From: Nonomuraea endophytica
GTDB taxonomy: Bacteria; Actinomycetota; Actinomycetes; Streptosporangiales; Streptosporangiaceae
Direction: 5' to 3'
Assembly (NCBI RefSeq): GCF_014203235.1
Contig: NZ_JACHIN010000009.1
Coordinates: 251,539 to 315,538 of the forward strand
Length of the DNA: 64,000 nucleotides
Positions 52,428 to 60,687 of the stretch are shown in pieces. The notes beneath the pieces were generated by a model. It saw only the letters and a program-made list of their open reading frames with translations, made no database searches and was not told the origin of the DNA. The translations under genes and the position numbers were made by a program. How positions within the stretch are numbered: position 1 is the first letter of the stretch; each line of letters opens with the position of its first letter.

Positions 52428-54530
52428 TCAGTCCAAGAGATCGAGCAGGTCGCGGTCCCCGCGTTCACGGAGCCTGGCGAGCACGTCGGGAAGGGCCACC
52501 GGGCCGGTCATCCCGATCCTGGTCGCGATCACCCGCGCGGCCACCTCGAGCCCCGCGTCCGGCGCGGTGTAGCAGACCAGCCGGAGCGCCCTGGTGATCT
52601 TGTCGGCGCTGGGTGCGGCCACCGGCAGGTGCCTGGCGCGCAGCACGCCCTCGTCCGACAGCGTCAGGAACACGTGCCCGCCCTCCTTAGCCCCGACATC
52701 CACCAGCAGGCGGGAAACCGACTCCAGCACAGGACGCCCGTGCCAGCTCATCGTCAGCTCACCCGCCGCACTCCTCACCATCCTGCTCTCACCCGGCGAC
52801 AACCCCAGATAAGCGGCGAACCCGGTCGGCAGCAGACACTCCGCCCCGCCCAGATGCTCGGCCGTGACGTCCACCCGCAAATACCAGCGGCCGTCCGGCT
52901 GGCGGAAGCAGCGCCTGGTCTGGGAGACGTCCTTGAGCGGCTGGTACGGCTTCGCGGCGTGCTCGCCGTTCTGCTCGCCTTCACCGGAATCATGCGGCGT
53001 GAACGCCCCGAACCTGACCTGCTCCTCAACCGGAGCCGCCACCTCGACCGGCGGCGCTTCCACCACAGGGCTCGGAGCGGCTTGAACGGCCTGAGCGGTC
53101 GCCCCCGCCAGCGTCACCTTCACGAACTGCCACGCGGGGACCTCCAGCGCCCGGATCTCCCTGGCGTGCCAGTCCGCCGCGCCGATCAGCTGATCGCGGG
53201 GTGCGGTCGCACCGATCGTGCCGCGCAACTCCTCAAGATGTGCCCGGTACGGCGCGGCCTCGTCGCTGGCCAGCCACCGCTCCAGCCGGGAGCGCAGGGC
53301 GATCTCGGTGGCGTTGATCTCGGCCGGGGAGACGGCGAACAACTTGGCCAGCTGCTCCACCGCCGACGGCTGGTCGGTGAAGACCCGGTTCTGCGCGACG
53401 GCCCAGCTCTTGTCGTCCAGATCGGCGAAGGCGGACTCGATCAACGCCGGCAACCTGGGCCCGGGAACCTCCTCCGGCCCACCATCAGACGCGTCCTCGG
53501 CCTCGGGTGCGGGCTCGTCGGCCTCCGCCGGCTCCGCGTCCGCCCCTACCGGCTCCTCGGCGGCCTCCTGCTCAACCTCGGCCACCGGCTCCTCGGAGTC
53601 GGCCTCCTCAGCCTCCTCAGCCTCCTCAGCCTCGGCCTCCTCCACCTGTGCGGCTTCGGCCTCCACCGCTTCGGGCTCGTCGGCTTGGGGCTCTGCGGCT
53701 TGTGGCTCATCGGCTTCGGCCTCTGCGGCTTCAGGCTCGTCGGCCTGAGGCGCTTCGGTGTGGAGCTCATCAGCCTGACCGACGGCCACAGGCTCGTCGC
53801 CCACGGCCTCTTCCCGATGTTCCGCTGCCTCCGGGGCCTGCACGGCCTCCTGCGGCTCCTGGGCGTCCTGTGCCGCCCCGGCGCCCTCTTCGGCGCTCCG
53901 CGGCTCCACGGCGCTCTGGGGCTCTCCGGCGTCCCGGGGCTCCTCGGCGTCCCGGTGCTCCTCGGCGTCCCGGTGCTCCTCGGCCACCGGGTCCGCCGCC
54001 ACCGGGTCCGCCGCCACCGGGTCCGCGGTCACCGGCTCGGCCACGGCCACCACGACGGCGACGGGCTCGGCTGCCGGGTCGGGCGTCGGTCTGGCGACGC
54101 GGCGGGTTTCCGGGGCGGGTCTGGGGGAGGGCGCGAGCCGTACCAGAACTGCGGAGAACAGTGTGTTGAGCACGGGACGCGCCTGGATGAACGGCTGGTC
54201 CATCAGCTCACGGCTGGTCAGCGCGAGCAGCCCCGTCCACGATCCCGCCCGGTCGAGCGCGATCGCCACCTGCGGCTCGTCGGCGTCGTCCGGGTCGAGC
54301 ACGTGGAGGGCGGGCAGCACGTCGCCGATGGCCGCGGCCGGCCAGTGTTCCAGCGCGATCTCGGTCAGCAGTTCGCCGAGGGATTCGGGGCCGATCGCGG
54401 CCAGCACGTGCGGCATCGGCAGACTGCGCCACCATGCCTCGGGCAGGTCCGGCTGCCCGTGAAGAAGTGTGATCGCCGACGCGTCGCTCCACCTCAACGG
54501 TGGTACGAGGTCGCTCAGGCAGAAATTCAT
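52428..54530 (-). CDS. Sigma-region-4-like protein with long acidic linker (paralogue A)
   Basis: 700 residues. Residues 1-135 match the N-terminus of paralogue B (MNFCLSDLVPPLRW, PDLPEAWWRSLP). Residues ~138-355 are a Glu/Ala/Pro-rich acidic linker with short repeats (EEHRDAEEHRDAEEPRD, QADEPEA). A degenerate sigma-region-4-like HTH follows (~388-420, VEQLAKLFAVSPAEINATE) and then the shared C-terminal domain (~528-700). The HARE-HTH and second winged helix of paralogue B are missing. ATG at 54530 is the first gene of the operon. Function unknown. Confidence 0.76.
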   Translation of the reverse strand: MNFCLSDLVPPLRWSDASAITLLHGQPDLPEAWWRSLPMPHVLAAIGPESLGELLTEIALEHWPAAAIGDVLPALHVLDPDDADEPQVAIALDRAGSWTGLLALTSRELMDQPFIQARPVLNTLFSAVLVRLAPSPRPAPETRRVARPTPDPAAEPVAVVVAVAEPVTADPVAADPVAADPVAEEHRDAEEHRDAEEPRDAGEPQSAVEPRSAEEGAGAAQDAQEPQEAVQAPEAAEHREEAVGDEPVAVGQADELHTEAPQADEPEAAEAEADEPQAAEPQADEPEAVEAEAAQVEEAEAEEAEEAEEADSEEPVAEVEQEAAEEPVGADAEPAEADEPAPEAEDASDGGPEEVPGPRLPALIESAFADLDDKSWAVAQNRVFTDQPSAVEQLAKLFAVSPAEINATEIALRSRLERWLASDEAAPYRAHLEELRGTIGATAPRDQLIGAADWHAREIRALEVPAWQFVKVTLAGATAQAVQAAPSPVVEAPPVEVAAPVEEQVRFGAFTPHDSGEGEQNGEHAAKPYQPLKDVSQTRRCFRQPDGRWYLRVDVTAEHLGGAECLLPTGFAAYLGLSPGESRMVRSAAGELTMSWHGRPVLESVSRLLVDVGAKEGGHVFLTLSDEGVLRARHLPVAAPSADKITRALRLVCYTAPDAGLEVAARVIATRIGMTGPVALPDVLARLRERGDRDLLDLLD

Positions 54531-54642
54531 CCTGTTACGTTCACCCGTCCCTCACGCCGCCGTAGCGATCCAGCCATACGTTCGCAGCCCACGGAACAGA
54601 CCATAGTCCGGCAAAACGCCCCTACGCATCATGGACTACGCA

Positions 54643-55446
54643 TCAGCGCTTCACGGCAGCGAAGCGTAGACGCACGTAGTCGGCCATCCAGCCCGTTTCC
54701 CTGCGAAGGGCGGGAGCGGCCAGTTCGTTGACCCGCCGGAGCAGCGGATCGACGATCTCGGGCGGCACCCCGTCCAGCACCGACCCGGCGAACATCCGCA
54801 CCCAGTCGGCGGCGCCACCCGGGCACTCGTCGAGCGGGGTGGGGCGGTCGAAGTGCTCCAGCAGGCGGACCACGAAGCCCTCCTGCTCCAGCCGGGAGGC
54901 GTACGCGGCCGGGGTGGGGAAATACCACGGGAGGTCCGGTTCGGGCAGGCCGTACTCGCGCCAGGCGGTGTGCATGGCGGCGGTGAGTTCCGCGCAGTTG
55001 CCGGCGCCGCCCATCTCGGCGACGAAGCGCCCGCCCGGCGCGAGCGCCTCGCGGACACTGGAGATCACCGCGCCCGGGTCGCGGCTCATCCAGTGGAGCG
55101 CGGCGTTGGAGAAGACGGCGTCGTAGGCCTGGGCGACGTTGAAGTCGTGGCCGTCGCCGACGATGAAGTCGATCCCGGGGTACTGCGCGAGCGCCTTCTC
55201 GATCATGGCGGGGGAGCCGTCGATGCCCAGCACGTGGGCGCCGCGTAACGCGATCTCGGCGGTCAGCACGCCGGTGCCGCAGCCCAGGTCGAGCACGCGC
55301 TCGCCGGGCCGCGGATCCAGCAGGTCGACCAGGGGCGCGCCTCTGGCGGACACGTATCCGAAGCTGCTGTCCAGAGTGCGACTGGTCCACCGCTCCAAAC
55401 TCGGTGCGTCGTAGCGCAAGACGATCAGCTCACAATCATCAGACAT
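54643..55446 (-). CDS. SAM-dependent methyltransferase (trans-aconitate methyltransferase-like)
   Basis: 267 residues. SAM-binding motif I is VLDLGCGTGVLTAEIA, motif II region HVLGIDGSPAMIEKA, and motif IV AVFSNAALHWMSRDP, the last being typical of trans-aconitate/juvenile-hormone-type small-molecule methyltransferases. Substrate unknown. ATG at 55446. It ends 112 bases before the start of paralogue A on the same strand, so it may or may not be cotranscribed. Confidence 0.9.
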   Translation of the reverse strand: MSDDCELIVLRYDAPSLERWTSRTLDSSFGYVSARGAPLVDLLDPRPGERVLDLGCGTGVLTAEIALRGAHVLGIDGSPAMIEKALAQYPGIDFIVGDGHDFNVAQAYDAVFSNAALHWMSRDPGAVISSVREALAPGGRFVAEMGGAGNCAELTAAMHTAWREYGLPEPDLPWYFPTPAAYASRLEQEGFVVRLLEHFDRPTPLDECPGGAADWVRMFAGSVLDGVPPEIVDPLLRRVNELAAPALRRETGWMADYVRLRFAAVKR

Positions 55447-55520
55447 CGGGCCCCCGCGGCCGTGCTGTCGCTCACTGTAGATGCTGAACGTCTCTCACGA
55501 CATATCCCGTCACAGGGGTC

Positions 55521-56579
55521 TCATCGCATACTGTGCGCCCATTCCCGCTTGAGGTACGACTTTGCGGCATCTGCCTGCGGAATCGTGAGAAGGAGCGGCG
55601 GGCCGGGTGCGACCGGAAGTTTCGCCGCCTGCTCGGTGTCGAGCGTGCCGCGCATGAGCATCGCCTCGCCGCGGGCCGGACGGGCGTACCCCTTCTGGAG
55701 GAGGTTCTGGCCCTCGTCGGAGAAGAGGAACTCCTGCCACAGCCGGGCGGCGGCCGGATGCGTCGCGTCCTTGTTGATCGCCTGCACGTAGTAGCCGCCG
55801 AGCGGGGCGTCGCGCGGGATCGTGACCTTCCACGCCTCGGGGTCCTCGGCCGCGCGGGCGGCGTTGAGGTGGTCCCAGTCGACGACCACGTTCGCCTTGG
55901 CCGGATCGGTGAGCCTGCCGGCCTGCTTGAGCTTGGCGAACAGGTCAACACCGCGGGCCGGCTGCGGCGTGCCGGCCAGCATCGAGGCGGCGATCACGCC
56001 GTTGAACGCCGACGCGGCCTTCAGCGGGTCGCCGGCCAGCGCCACGGTGTAGCCGGGCTTGGCCAGGTCGGCGAAGGAGGCCGGCGCGGCCACCGCGCGC
56101 GGGTCGTAGCCGATGGACATGTAGCCGCCGTAGGCCGCGTACCAGGCGCCCTTGGCGTCCTTGACGTGGTCGGGCAGGTCCTGCCAGCCCTGGACCTTGT
56201 ACGGGGCGAACTTGGCCGCGTTGGCCACCGCCACGTCCAGGGTCAGGTCGAACACGTCGGGCTTCAGCTGGGCGGCGGACTGGACCTCGCGGGCGCTGCT
56301 GGCGCGCGGTTCGAGCTCGGTGACCTTGATGCCGTACTTCTCGGAGAAGGTGTCGATGATCTCCCCGTAGTTCACCCAGTCGCGGGAGAGCGCGACCACG
56401 GTGAGCGCGCCCTCCTGCTTGGCGGTCTCGGCCAGGCGGTCCATCGTGGTGAAGCCGTCTTTCAGCGAGGCGGCTTTCATGTTCACCGGAGGCAGCGGCT
56501 TTTGCTCGGTCGTCGGGGACGCGCCGCACCCGGCGCTGACGAGGATGGCGGCTACGGCGGCGCAGGTACGTACTGTCAC
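55521..56579 (-). CDS. Extracellular solute-binding lipoprotein (family 1, Fe3+/polyamine-type fold)
   Basis: 352 residues. The signal peptide and lipobox (VSAGC) place the mature Cys at residue 18. The two-lobe binding fold shows EGALTVVALSRDWVNYGEIIDTF at the start and PAAARLWQEFLFSDEGQNL near the end, as in iron and ABC substrate-binding proteins. No permease or ATPase is adjacent, so it is an orphan. ATG at 56579. Confidence 0.88.
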   Translation of the reverse strand: MTVRTCAAVAAILVSAGCGASPTTEQKPLPPVNMKAASLKDGFTTMDRLAETAKQEGALTVVALSRDWVNYGEIIDTFSEKYGIKVTELEPRASSAREVQSAAQLKPDVFDLTLDVAVANAAKFAPYKVQGWQDLPDHVKDAKGAWYAAYGGYMSIGYDPRAVAAPASFADLAKPGYTVALAGDPLKAASAFNGVIAASMLAGTPQPARGVDLFAKLKQAGRLTDPAKANVVVDWDHLNAARAAEDPEAWKVTIPRDAPLGGYYVQAINKDATHPAAARLWQEFLFSDEGQNLLQKGYARPARGEAMLMRGTLDTEQAAKLPVAPGPPLLLTIPQADAAKSYLKREWAHSMR

Positions 56580-56596
56580 ACAACGAATACTTGCCG

Positions 56597-56827
56597 CTAC
56601 ATCCGCCCAGGTCGAGGAGGCGCGGCCGGGACCACCTTGGCCGCGACCAGGGATTCCTCGGCGATCTCCACGATCGTGCCATCCCGTTTACGAACCGTGA
56701 GGACGCCGTCGTCCCACGATTCGAGAACACCGACCGCATCGCGGAACCCGCCGGGCACCCGCCTACGCGTGGTGATCCGTACCCCTATATCCGCAGATGT
56801 GACCCTGATTGTCAGGCGAGCGGCCAC
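56597..56827 (-). CDS. Small stand-alone SH3-like domain protein, like the N-terminus of Rv0428c-type GNATs
   Basis: About 76 residues. The sequence RRVPGGFRDAVGVLESWDDG followed by LTVRKRDGTIVEIAEESLVAAKVVP matches the N-terminal beta-barrel domain that usually precedes a GNAT acetyltransferase domain, often beside fdxA in actinobacteria. Here it stops at PPRPGRM with no acetyltransferase. GTG at 56827 is preceded by GGAGG; a GTG at 56854 would add nine residues. It is divergent from fdxA. Confidence 0.65.
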   Translation of the reverse strand: MAARLTIRVTSADIGVRITTRRRVPGGFRDAVGVLESWDDGVLTVRKRDGTIVEIAEESLVAAKVVPAAPPRPGRM

Positions 56828-56932
56828 GAGTTTGGCACCCTCCGTTCCAGCCACTTGGCTAGCACGGCAATACTAGGGCTTAGCAAACCGCGGTTGGAGT
56901 CGCGCCATGGTGCGGAGAAGAAGGAGCTCGAG

Positions 56933-57259
56933 GTGACCTACGTCATCGCGCAGCCTTGCGTGGACGTCCTTGACAAGGCGTGCATCGAGGAGTGCCCCGT
57001 CGATTGCATCTACGAGGGCGAGCGCATGCTTTATATCCACCCCGACGAGTGCGTGGACTGCGGCGCGTGCGAGCCTGTGTGCCCCGTGGAAGCGATCTTC
57101 TACGAGGACGACCTTCCCGAGCAGTGGAAGGAGTACTACAAGGCGAACGTGGACTTCTTCGAGGACCTGGGCTCGCCCGGTGGCGCCTCGAAGGTCGGCA
57201 AGATCGACAAGGACCACCCGGTCGTCGCCGTCCTCCCCCCGCAGGCCGAGGACCACTAG
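56933..57259 (+). CDS. fdxA: Seven-iron ferredoxin FdxA
   Basis: 108 residues. Cluster ligands are CVDVLDKACIEECPVDC for the [3Fe-4S] centre and CVDCGACEPVCP for the [4Fe-4S] centre, with the long C-terminal tail typical of actinobacterial FdxA. It is a cytoplasmic electron carrier. GTG at 56933 is preceded by AAGGAG at good spacing. It lies upstream of dapC, the conserved actinobacterial order. Confidence 0.95.
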   Translation: MTYVIAQPCVDVLDKACIEECPVDCIYEGERMLYIHPDECVDCGACEPVCPVEAIFYEDDLPEQWKEYYKANVDFFEDLGSPGGASKVGKIDKDHPVVAVLPPQAEDH

Positions 57260-57285
57260 CCGTCTCGCTGTCTGAGACGCTGGTT

Positions 57286-57400
57286 TATCTGTTACGGCAG
57301 GCCACCCCCACGCCACCCGCCGCACCTGGCGGGCGCCGATCGTGGGGGTCGCTTCTCACGCCGGACGTGGTCCCCGCCGTCACGGCGTTTCGTCGACCCC
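57286..57400 (+). repeat. Hairpin-rich dispersed element copy 1, after fdxA
   Basis: It starts TATCTGTTACGGCAGGCC, 26 bases past the fdxA stop, and matches a copy at 63635. The best block is TCGCTTCTCACG-C-CGGACGTGGT with CCCGCCG. Three hairpins are possible: CCCGCC/GGCGGG, CACG/CGTG and GCCGT/ACGGC. All three are kept in copy 2 despite base changes in loops. No coding potential. Confidence 0.7.
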
Positions 57401-57510
57401 TTGGACCGGCAACCCCGCCGTGCCCCCGATCAAAACCCCGGCCCCCTGGCCGCGCCCCCCGCTCAAAACCCGGCACCCCGATCGGCACCCCGGTACCCGA
57501 CCAAAACCCG

Positions 57511-57650
57511 GCCCCTGGCTCCGAAGCCCGGCCCCTGGCTCGAAGCACGGACCCCTGGCTCGAAGCCCGGCCCCTGGCTCCAAGGTCCAGCTCCCTGGCT
57601 GCAAGCCCGGACCCTGGCTCGAAGCACGGACCCCTGGTTCGAAGCTCGGC
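57511..57650. repeat. Minisatellite, about seven degenerate copies of CCCCTGGCTCGAAGCCCGG
   Basis: Units of 19-24 bases of the form CCCCTGGCTCGAAGC-C-CGG are tandemly arrayed between fdxA and dapC. Looser C-rich sequence continues on both sides (about 57410-57720). The unit length is not a codon multiple throughout, so coding is unlikely. Confidence 0.75.
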
Positions 57651-57763
57651 ACCCGATCGGGACCCGCCGCGCCCGCCGATCCAAACCCGGGCGCTCCTGA
57701 TCGGAATCCCGGCCCCGCGGAACGGGAAACCCCGGTGACCCGGGGCCACTAGTGTGGGTTTCT

Positions 57764-58834
57764 GTGAACAACCTGCCTGACTTCCCCTGGGACCGGCTCG
57801 TGCCGTACAAGGAGCGGGCCGCCGCTCATCCCGACGGGATCGTGGACCTGTCGGTGGGCACGCCGGTGGACTCGGTGCCGCCGCTCGTGCGGGCCGCGCT
57901 GATCGAGGCGGCCGACAGCCCCGGCTACCCGCTCACCCACGGCACCAAGGCGCTGCGCGAGGCCGCGTCCGGATGGCTGGCCCGCCGCCACGGCGTGCAC
58001 GTGGATCAGCGGGACGTGCTGCCGCTGATCGGGTCCAAGGAGTTCGTGGCCTGGCTGCCCACGTACCTGGGCGCCAAGCGGGTCGTCTTCCCCGAGCTGG
58101 CCTACCCGACCTACGACGTCGGCGCCCGGCTGGCCGGAGCCGACGGCACGGCCGCCGACGGGCTGCTGGCGCTCGGGCCCGAGCCCGTCGACCTGGTCTG
58201 GGTCAACTCGCCCGGCAACCCCACGGGCAAGGTGCTGCCCGCCGAGCATCTGCGCAAGGTCGTCGCCTGGGCGCGTGAGCGCGGCGCCGTGGTCGCCTCC
58301 GACGAGTGCTACATCGAGCTCGGCTGGGAGGAGAAGCCGGTCTCCATCCTTCACCCGGACGTGTGCGAGGGCTCGCACGAGGGGCTGCTGGCCGTTCACT
58401 CGCTCTCCAAGCGCTCGAACCTGGCCGGCTACCGCGCGGGCTTCGTCACCGGCGACCCGGCCCTGATCGGCCGCTTGCTGGAGTTGCGCAAGCACGCGGG
58501 CATGCTGATGCCGCAGCCGGTCCAGGCCGCGATGGCCGCCGCGTTCGCCGACGACGAGCACGCCGAGGCCCAGCGCGAGCTCTACGCGGCCCGCCGGGCT
58601 ATGCTCCGTCCGGCGCTGGAGAAGGCGGGCTGGCGCGTGGACCACTCGACCGCGGGGCTGTACCTGTGGGCCACGAACGGCGAGCCCGCGTGGGAGCAGG
58701 TTGGGCGGCTATCCGAAAATGGCATTTTGGTCGCGCCGGGTGAATTTTACGGATCCGCAGGTGAACGGCACGTTCGCATCGCCATAACGGCAACCGACGA
58801 ACGCATCGATGCGGCGGTGCGTCGCCTCCAGTAG
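57764..58834 (+). CDS. dapC: Succinyldiaminopimelate (N-succinyl-L,L-DAP) aminotransferase
   Basis: 356 residues, fold-type I PLP enzyme. VNSPGNPTGK, DECYIELGW and the PLP lysine in SLSKRSNLAGYRAGF are clear. It aminates N-succinyl-2-amino-6-ketopimelate in lysine/diaminopimelate synthesis. Position after fdxA and before dapD/dapE supports the DapC call over a general aminotransferase. GTG at 57764 has TAGTGT about 9 bases upstream and no ribosome site, so it may be leaderless; GTG at 57752 is an alternative. Confidence 0.92.
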   Translation: MNNLPDFPWDRLVPYKERAAAHPDGIVDLSVGTPVDSVPPLVRAALIEAADSPGYPLTHGTKALREAASGWLARRHGVHVDQRDVLPLIGSKEFVAWLPTYLGAKRVVFPELAYPTYDVGARLAGADGTAADGLLALGPEPVDLVWVNSPGNPTGKVLPAEHLRKVVAWARERGAVVASDECYIELGWEEKPVSILHPDVCEGSHEGLLAVHSLSKRSNLAGYRAGFVTGDPALIGRLLELRKHAGMLMPQPVQAAMAAAFADDEHAEAQRELYAARRAMLRPALEKAGWRVDHSTAGLYLWATNGEPAWEQVGRLSENGILVAPGEFYGSAGERHVRIAITATDERIDAAVRRLQ

Positions 58835-58910
58835 GATCGCGCGTCGTACGTAGACATAAGTAGATACAGGGCGTTTGCCGAGGCAGACCGCGAGTGGAGC
58901 GAGCTGGACG

Positions 58911-59576
58911 ATGAGCATGACCTCCTGGGTCGTACTCGGGCTGAGCATCGCCACCGTCCTGTTGTTGCTTGGGGCTTTCGTCGCCACCATGCGCCAGGAC
59001 AGGAGGGGCCGTTCGGCCACGCCTCCGTCCGAGGACGTCGTCGTGCAGAGCCCGATGCCCGCGCCGGTGAGCATGCAGGCGCACGCCGGCGGCTACGACG
59101 ATCCGCGCGAGATCCGGGTGGGTGACCGGATCGACGTGCACGGGGTGCGTTCCGAGGTGCTCGGCGCCCTGCACGTGGCGCTCCAGGGGCAGCAGTGGAC
59201 CGAGTATCTGCTGGACGACGGCTCCCGGCGGGCCCGCTGGCTGACGGTCGAGATCCGGCAGGGGCTGGTCTCCGGTGACCCGCCCCACCTGGAGGTTCTC
59301 GTCTGGACCGAGGTGCCCACGCAGGGCATGATCCCGGCCAAGAGCATGATCATCATGGAGGGCGTGGAGTTCTTCCCCGTGGACCGGGGCACGGCCGCCT
59401 TCCGTTCCGAGGGGGAGACCGGTCACCCGGACCGCGGCCTGCTGGACTTCGCCGACTACCGGGCCGCCGACGGGCGCCTGCTGTCCTTCGAGCGGGTGCA
59501 GGGCGCGAAGTGGATGGCCAGTTATGCCCAGCCGCTGCCCCCGGGCTCCATCACCATCATCAGCCACGCTTCCTGA
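58911..59576 (+). CDS. DUF4178-domain membrane-anchored protein
   Basis: 221 residues. An N-terminal membrane helix (about 5-27) is followed by a DUF4178 region (IRVGDRIDVHGVRSEVLGALH, then WTEYLLDDGSRRARWLTVE). Members of this family are uncharacterised, some linked to membrane lipid homeostasis genes. The ATG at 58911 was chosen; an ATG two codons later is possible. A ~76-base gap separates it from dapC. Confidence 0.8.
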   Translation: MSMTSWVVLGLSIATVLLLLGAFVATMRQDRRGRSATPPSEDVVVQSPMPAPVSMQAHAGGYDDPREIRVGDRIDVHGVRSEVLGALHVALQGQQWTEYLLDDGSRRARWLTVEIRQGLVSGDPPHLEVLVWTEVPTQGMIPAKSMIIMEGVEFFPVDRGTAAFRSEGETGHPDRGLLDFADYRAADGRLLSFERVQGAKWMASYAQPLPPGSITIISHAS

Positions 59577-59725
59577 CGTTTCTGGTCATCCGCACTCTCG
59601 GCGGGGCCTGTCGTGGAATCGGCCGGCTCGGCCATGCCGTCTTGTTCAGGTGCGCCGCGTGCTGGTGGAGTGGTCTGTGCTCAGGCTGGGGTCAGGGAAG
59701 GACCGGAAGGGGTCCCGGTCAGGTG

Positions 59726-59796
59726 TTTGCGGGCAACCCCGCGGAGTTGGGGGATATTGCGGGCAATTTCCAGATCGTTCAATGTTTGCCGGCAAT
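59726..59796. repeat. Three 12-base palindromes at 30-base spacing
   Basis: TTTGCGGGCAAC (59726), ATTGCGGGCAAT (59756) and TTTGCCGGCAAT (59785) share the palindrome WTTGCSGGCAA. Start-to-start distances are 30 and 29 bases, about three helical turns, with unrelated spacers. They lie in a 249-base gap between convergent genes, where promoter operators are not expected. No coding sequence is seen in 59577-59825. Confidence 0.65.
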
Positions 59797-59825
59797 ACTG
59801 GCTCCCCTTCCGGGGATGGGCCGGT

Positions 59826-60650
59826 TCAGGACAGGACGACCTCGGTGGTCGAGGACTTGCCGCCGGGCTTCCACCCGTCGCTGACCTCCTCGGCCCGCCA
59901 GGAGACCCCGCTGTAGTCGACGCGGCGCAGGCCGTACTCCTGAGCGTGGGCGACCGACCACGCGGCCACCAGCCAGCCGCGGCGCTCCGTGGTGATGGCG
60001 GTGCTGCCCAGCGCGCGGGCGAGCTTGCGGCGCGCCTCCTCGGCGCGCGGGCGCGGGGTGGTCGTGGGGGTGGCGGTCGGCGCGGGGTAGGTGCAGTGGA
60101 GGGCCTTGGGGACGCGGCCGGTGAACGCGGCCGCGAGGATCTTGGCGTCGCCCTCGTGCGGCGCGTACGCGTAGCCGCCGGCCGAGCGCTGCACCTCCTG
60201 GGCCGCCTCCGCCAGCGGCATCTTGCGATAGTTCTTCACCTTGACCAGCGCGGCGAAGAACTTGTTGGTGGAGTAGACCGGGTCCATGATCTGCTTCGGC
60301 TTGCCCCAGCCCTGCGAGGGACGCTGCTGGAAGACGCCGAGCGAGTCACGGTCGCCGTGGTTGAGGTTGTAGAGCTTCGACTCCTGCAGCGCCGTCGCGT
60401 AAGCGATCACGACCGCCCGCTCGGGCAGTTTGCGGCGCGCGGCCACCGCCGCGATGGTCGCCGAGATCTGCGCCTGCTCGACGTCCAGGTTGAGCTCTCC
60501 CGACGGCGTGCGGACCACGCACCCGGCCACGACCTGCCGGAACGGCTTGGCCTGCTTGAGCAGGTTGTAGAGGCCCACGGTGATGGCCACCGCGAGCACG
60601 ACGACGATGGCCGCGATGGTCAGGACCCCGCGGGAGAAGCGCACGCGCAC
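59826..60650 (-). CDS. Membrane-anchored lysozyme-fold-like cell-wall protein
   Basis: About 274 residues. A membrane helix (about 9-29) is followed by a domain with the acid residue in VVIAYATALQESKLYNL and the GDRDSLGVFQQRPSQGWG motif, typical of lytic-transglycosylase/resuscitation-type folds. The tail is Pro/Thr-rich then Arg-rich. A peptidoglycan role beside dap genes is plausible but inferred. GTG at 60650 leaves 37 bases to the divergent dapD start; an ATG at 60689 would overlap dapD. Confidence 0.75.
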   Translation of the reverse strand: MRVRFSRGVLTIAAIVVVLAVAITVGLYNLLKQAKPFRQVVAGCVVRTPSGELNLDVEQAQISATIAAVAARRKLPERAVVIAYATALQESKLYNLNHGDRDSLGVFQQRPSQGWGKPKQIMDPVYSTNKFFAALVKVKNYRKMPLAEAAQEVQRSAGGYAYAPHEGDAKILAAAFTGRVPKALHCTYPAPTATPTTTPRPRAEEARRKLARALGSTAITTERRGWLVAAWSVAHAQEYGLRRVDYSGVSWRAEEVSDGWKPGGKSSTTEVVLS

Positions 60651-60687
60651 CCTGAAAAACCTACCCGGCCAGATAGGCTCCGGGGCC

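Noticed and set aside
57401..57740. Pro-rich open frames between fdxA and dapC
   Set aside because: They arise from a minisatellite, are open in several frames and have no ribosome site.
59726..59796. Short CRISPR-like array
   Set aside because: Repeats are only 12 bases and palindromic, spacers are 17-18 bases and there are no cas genes.
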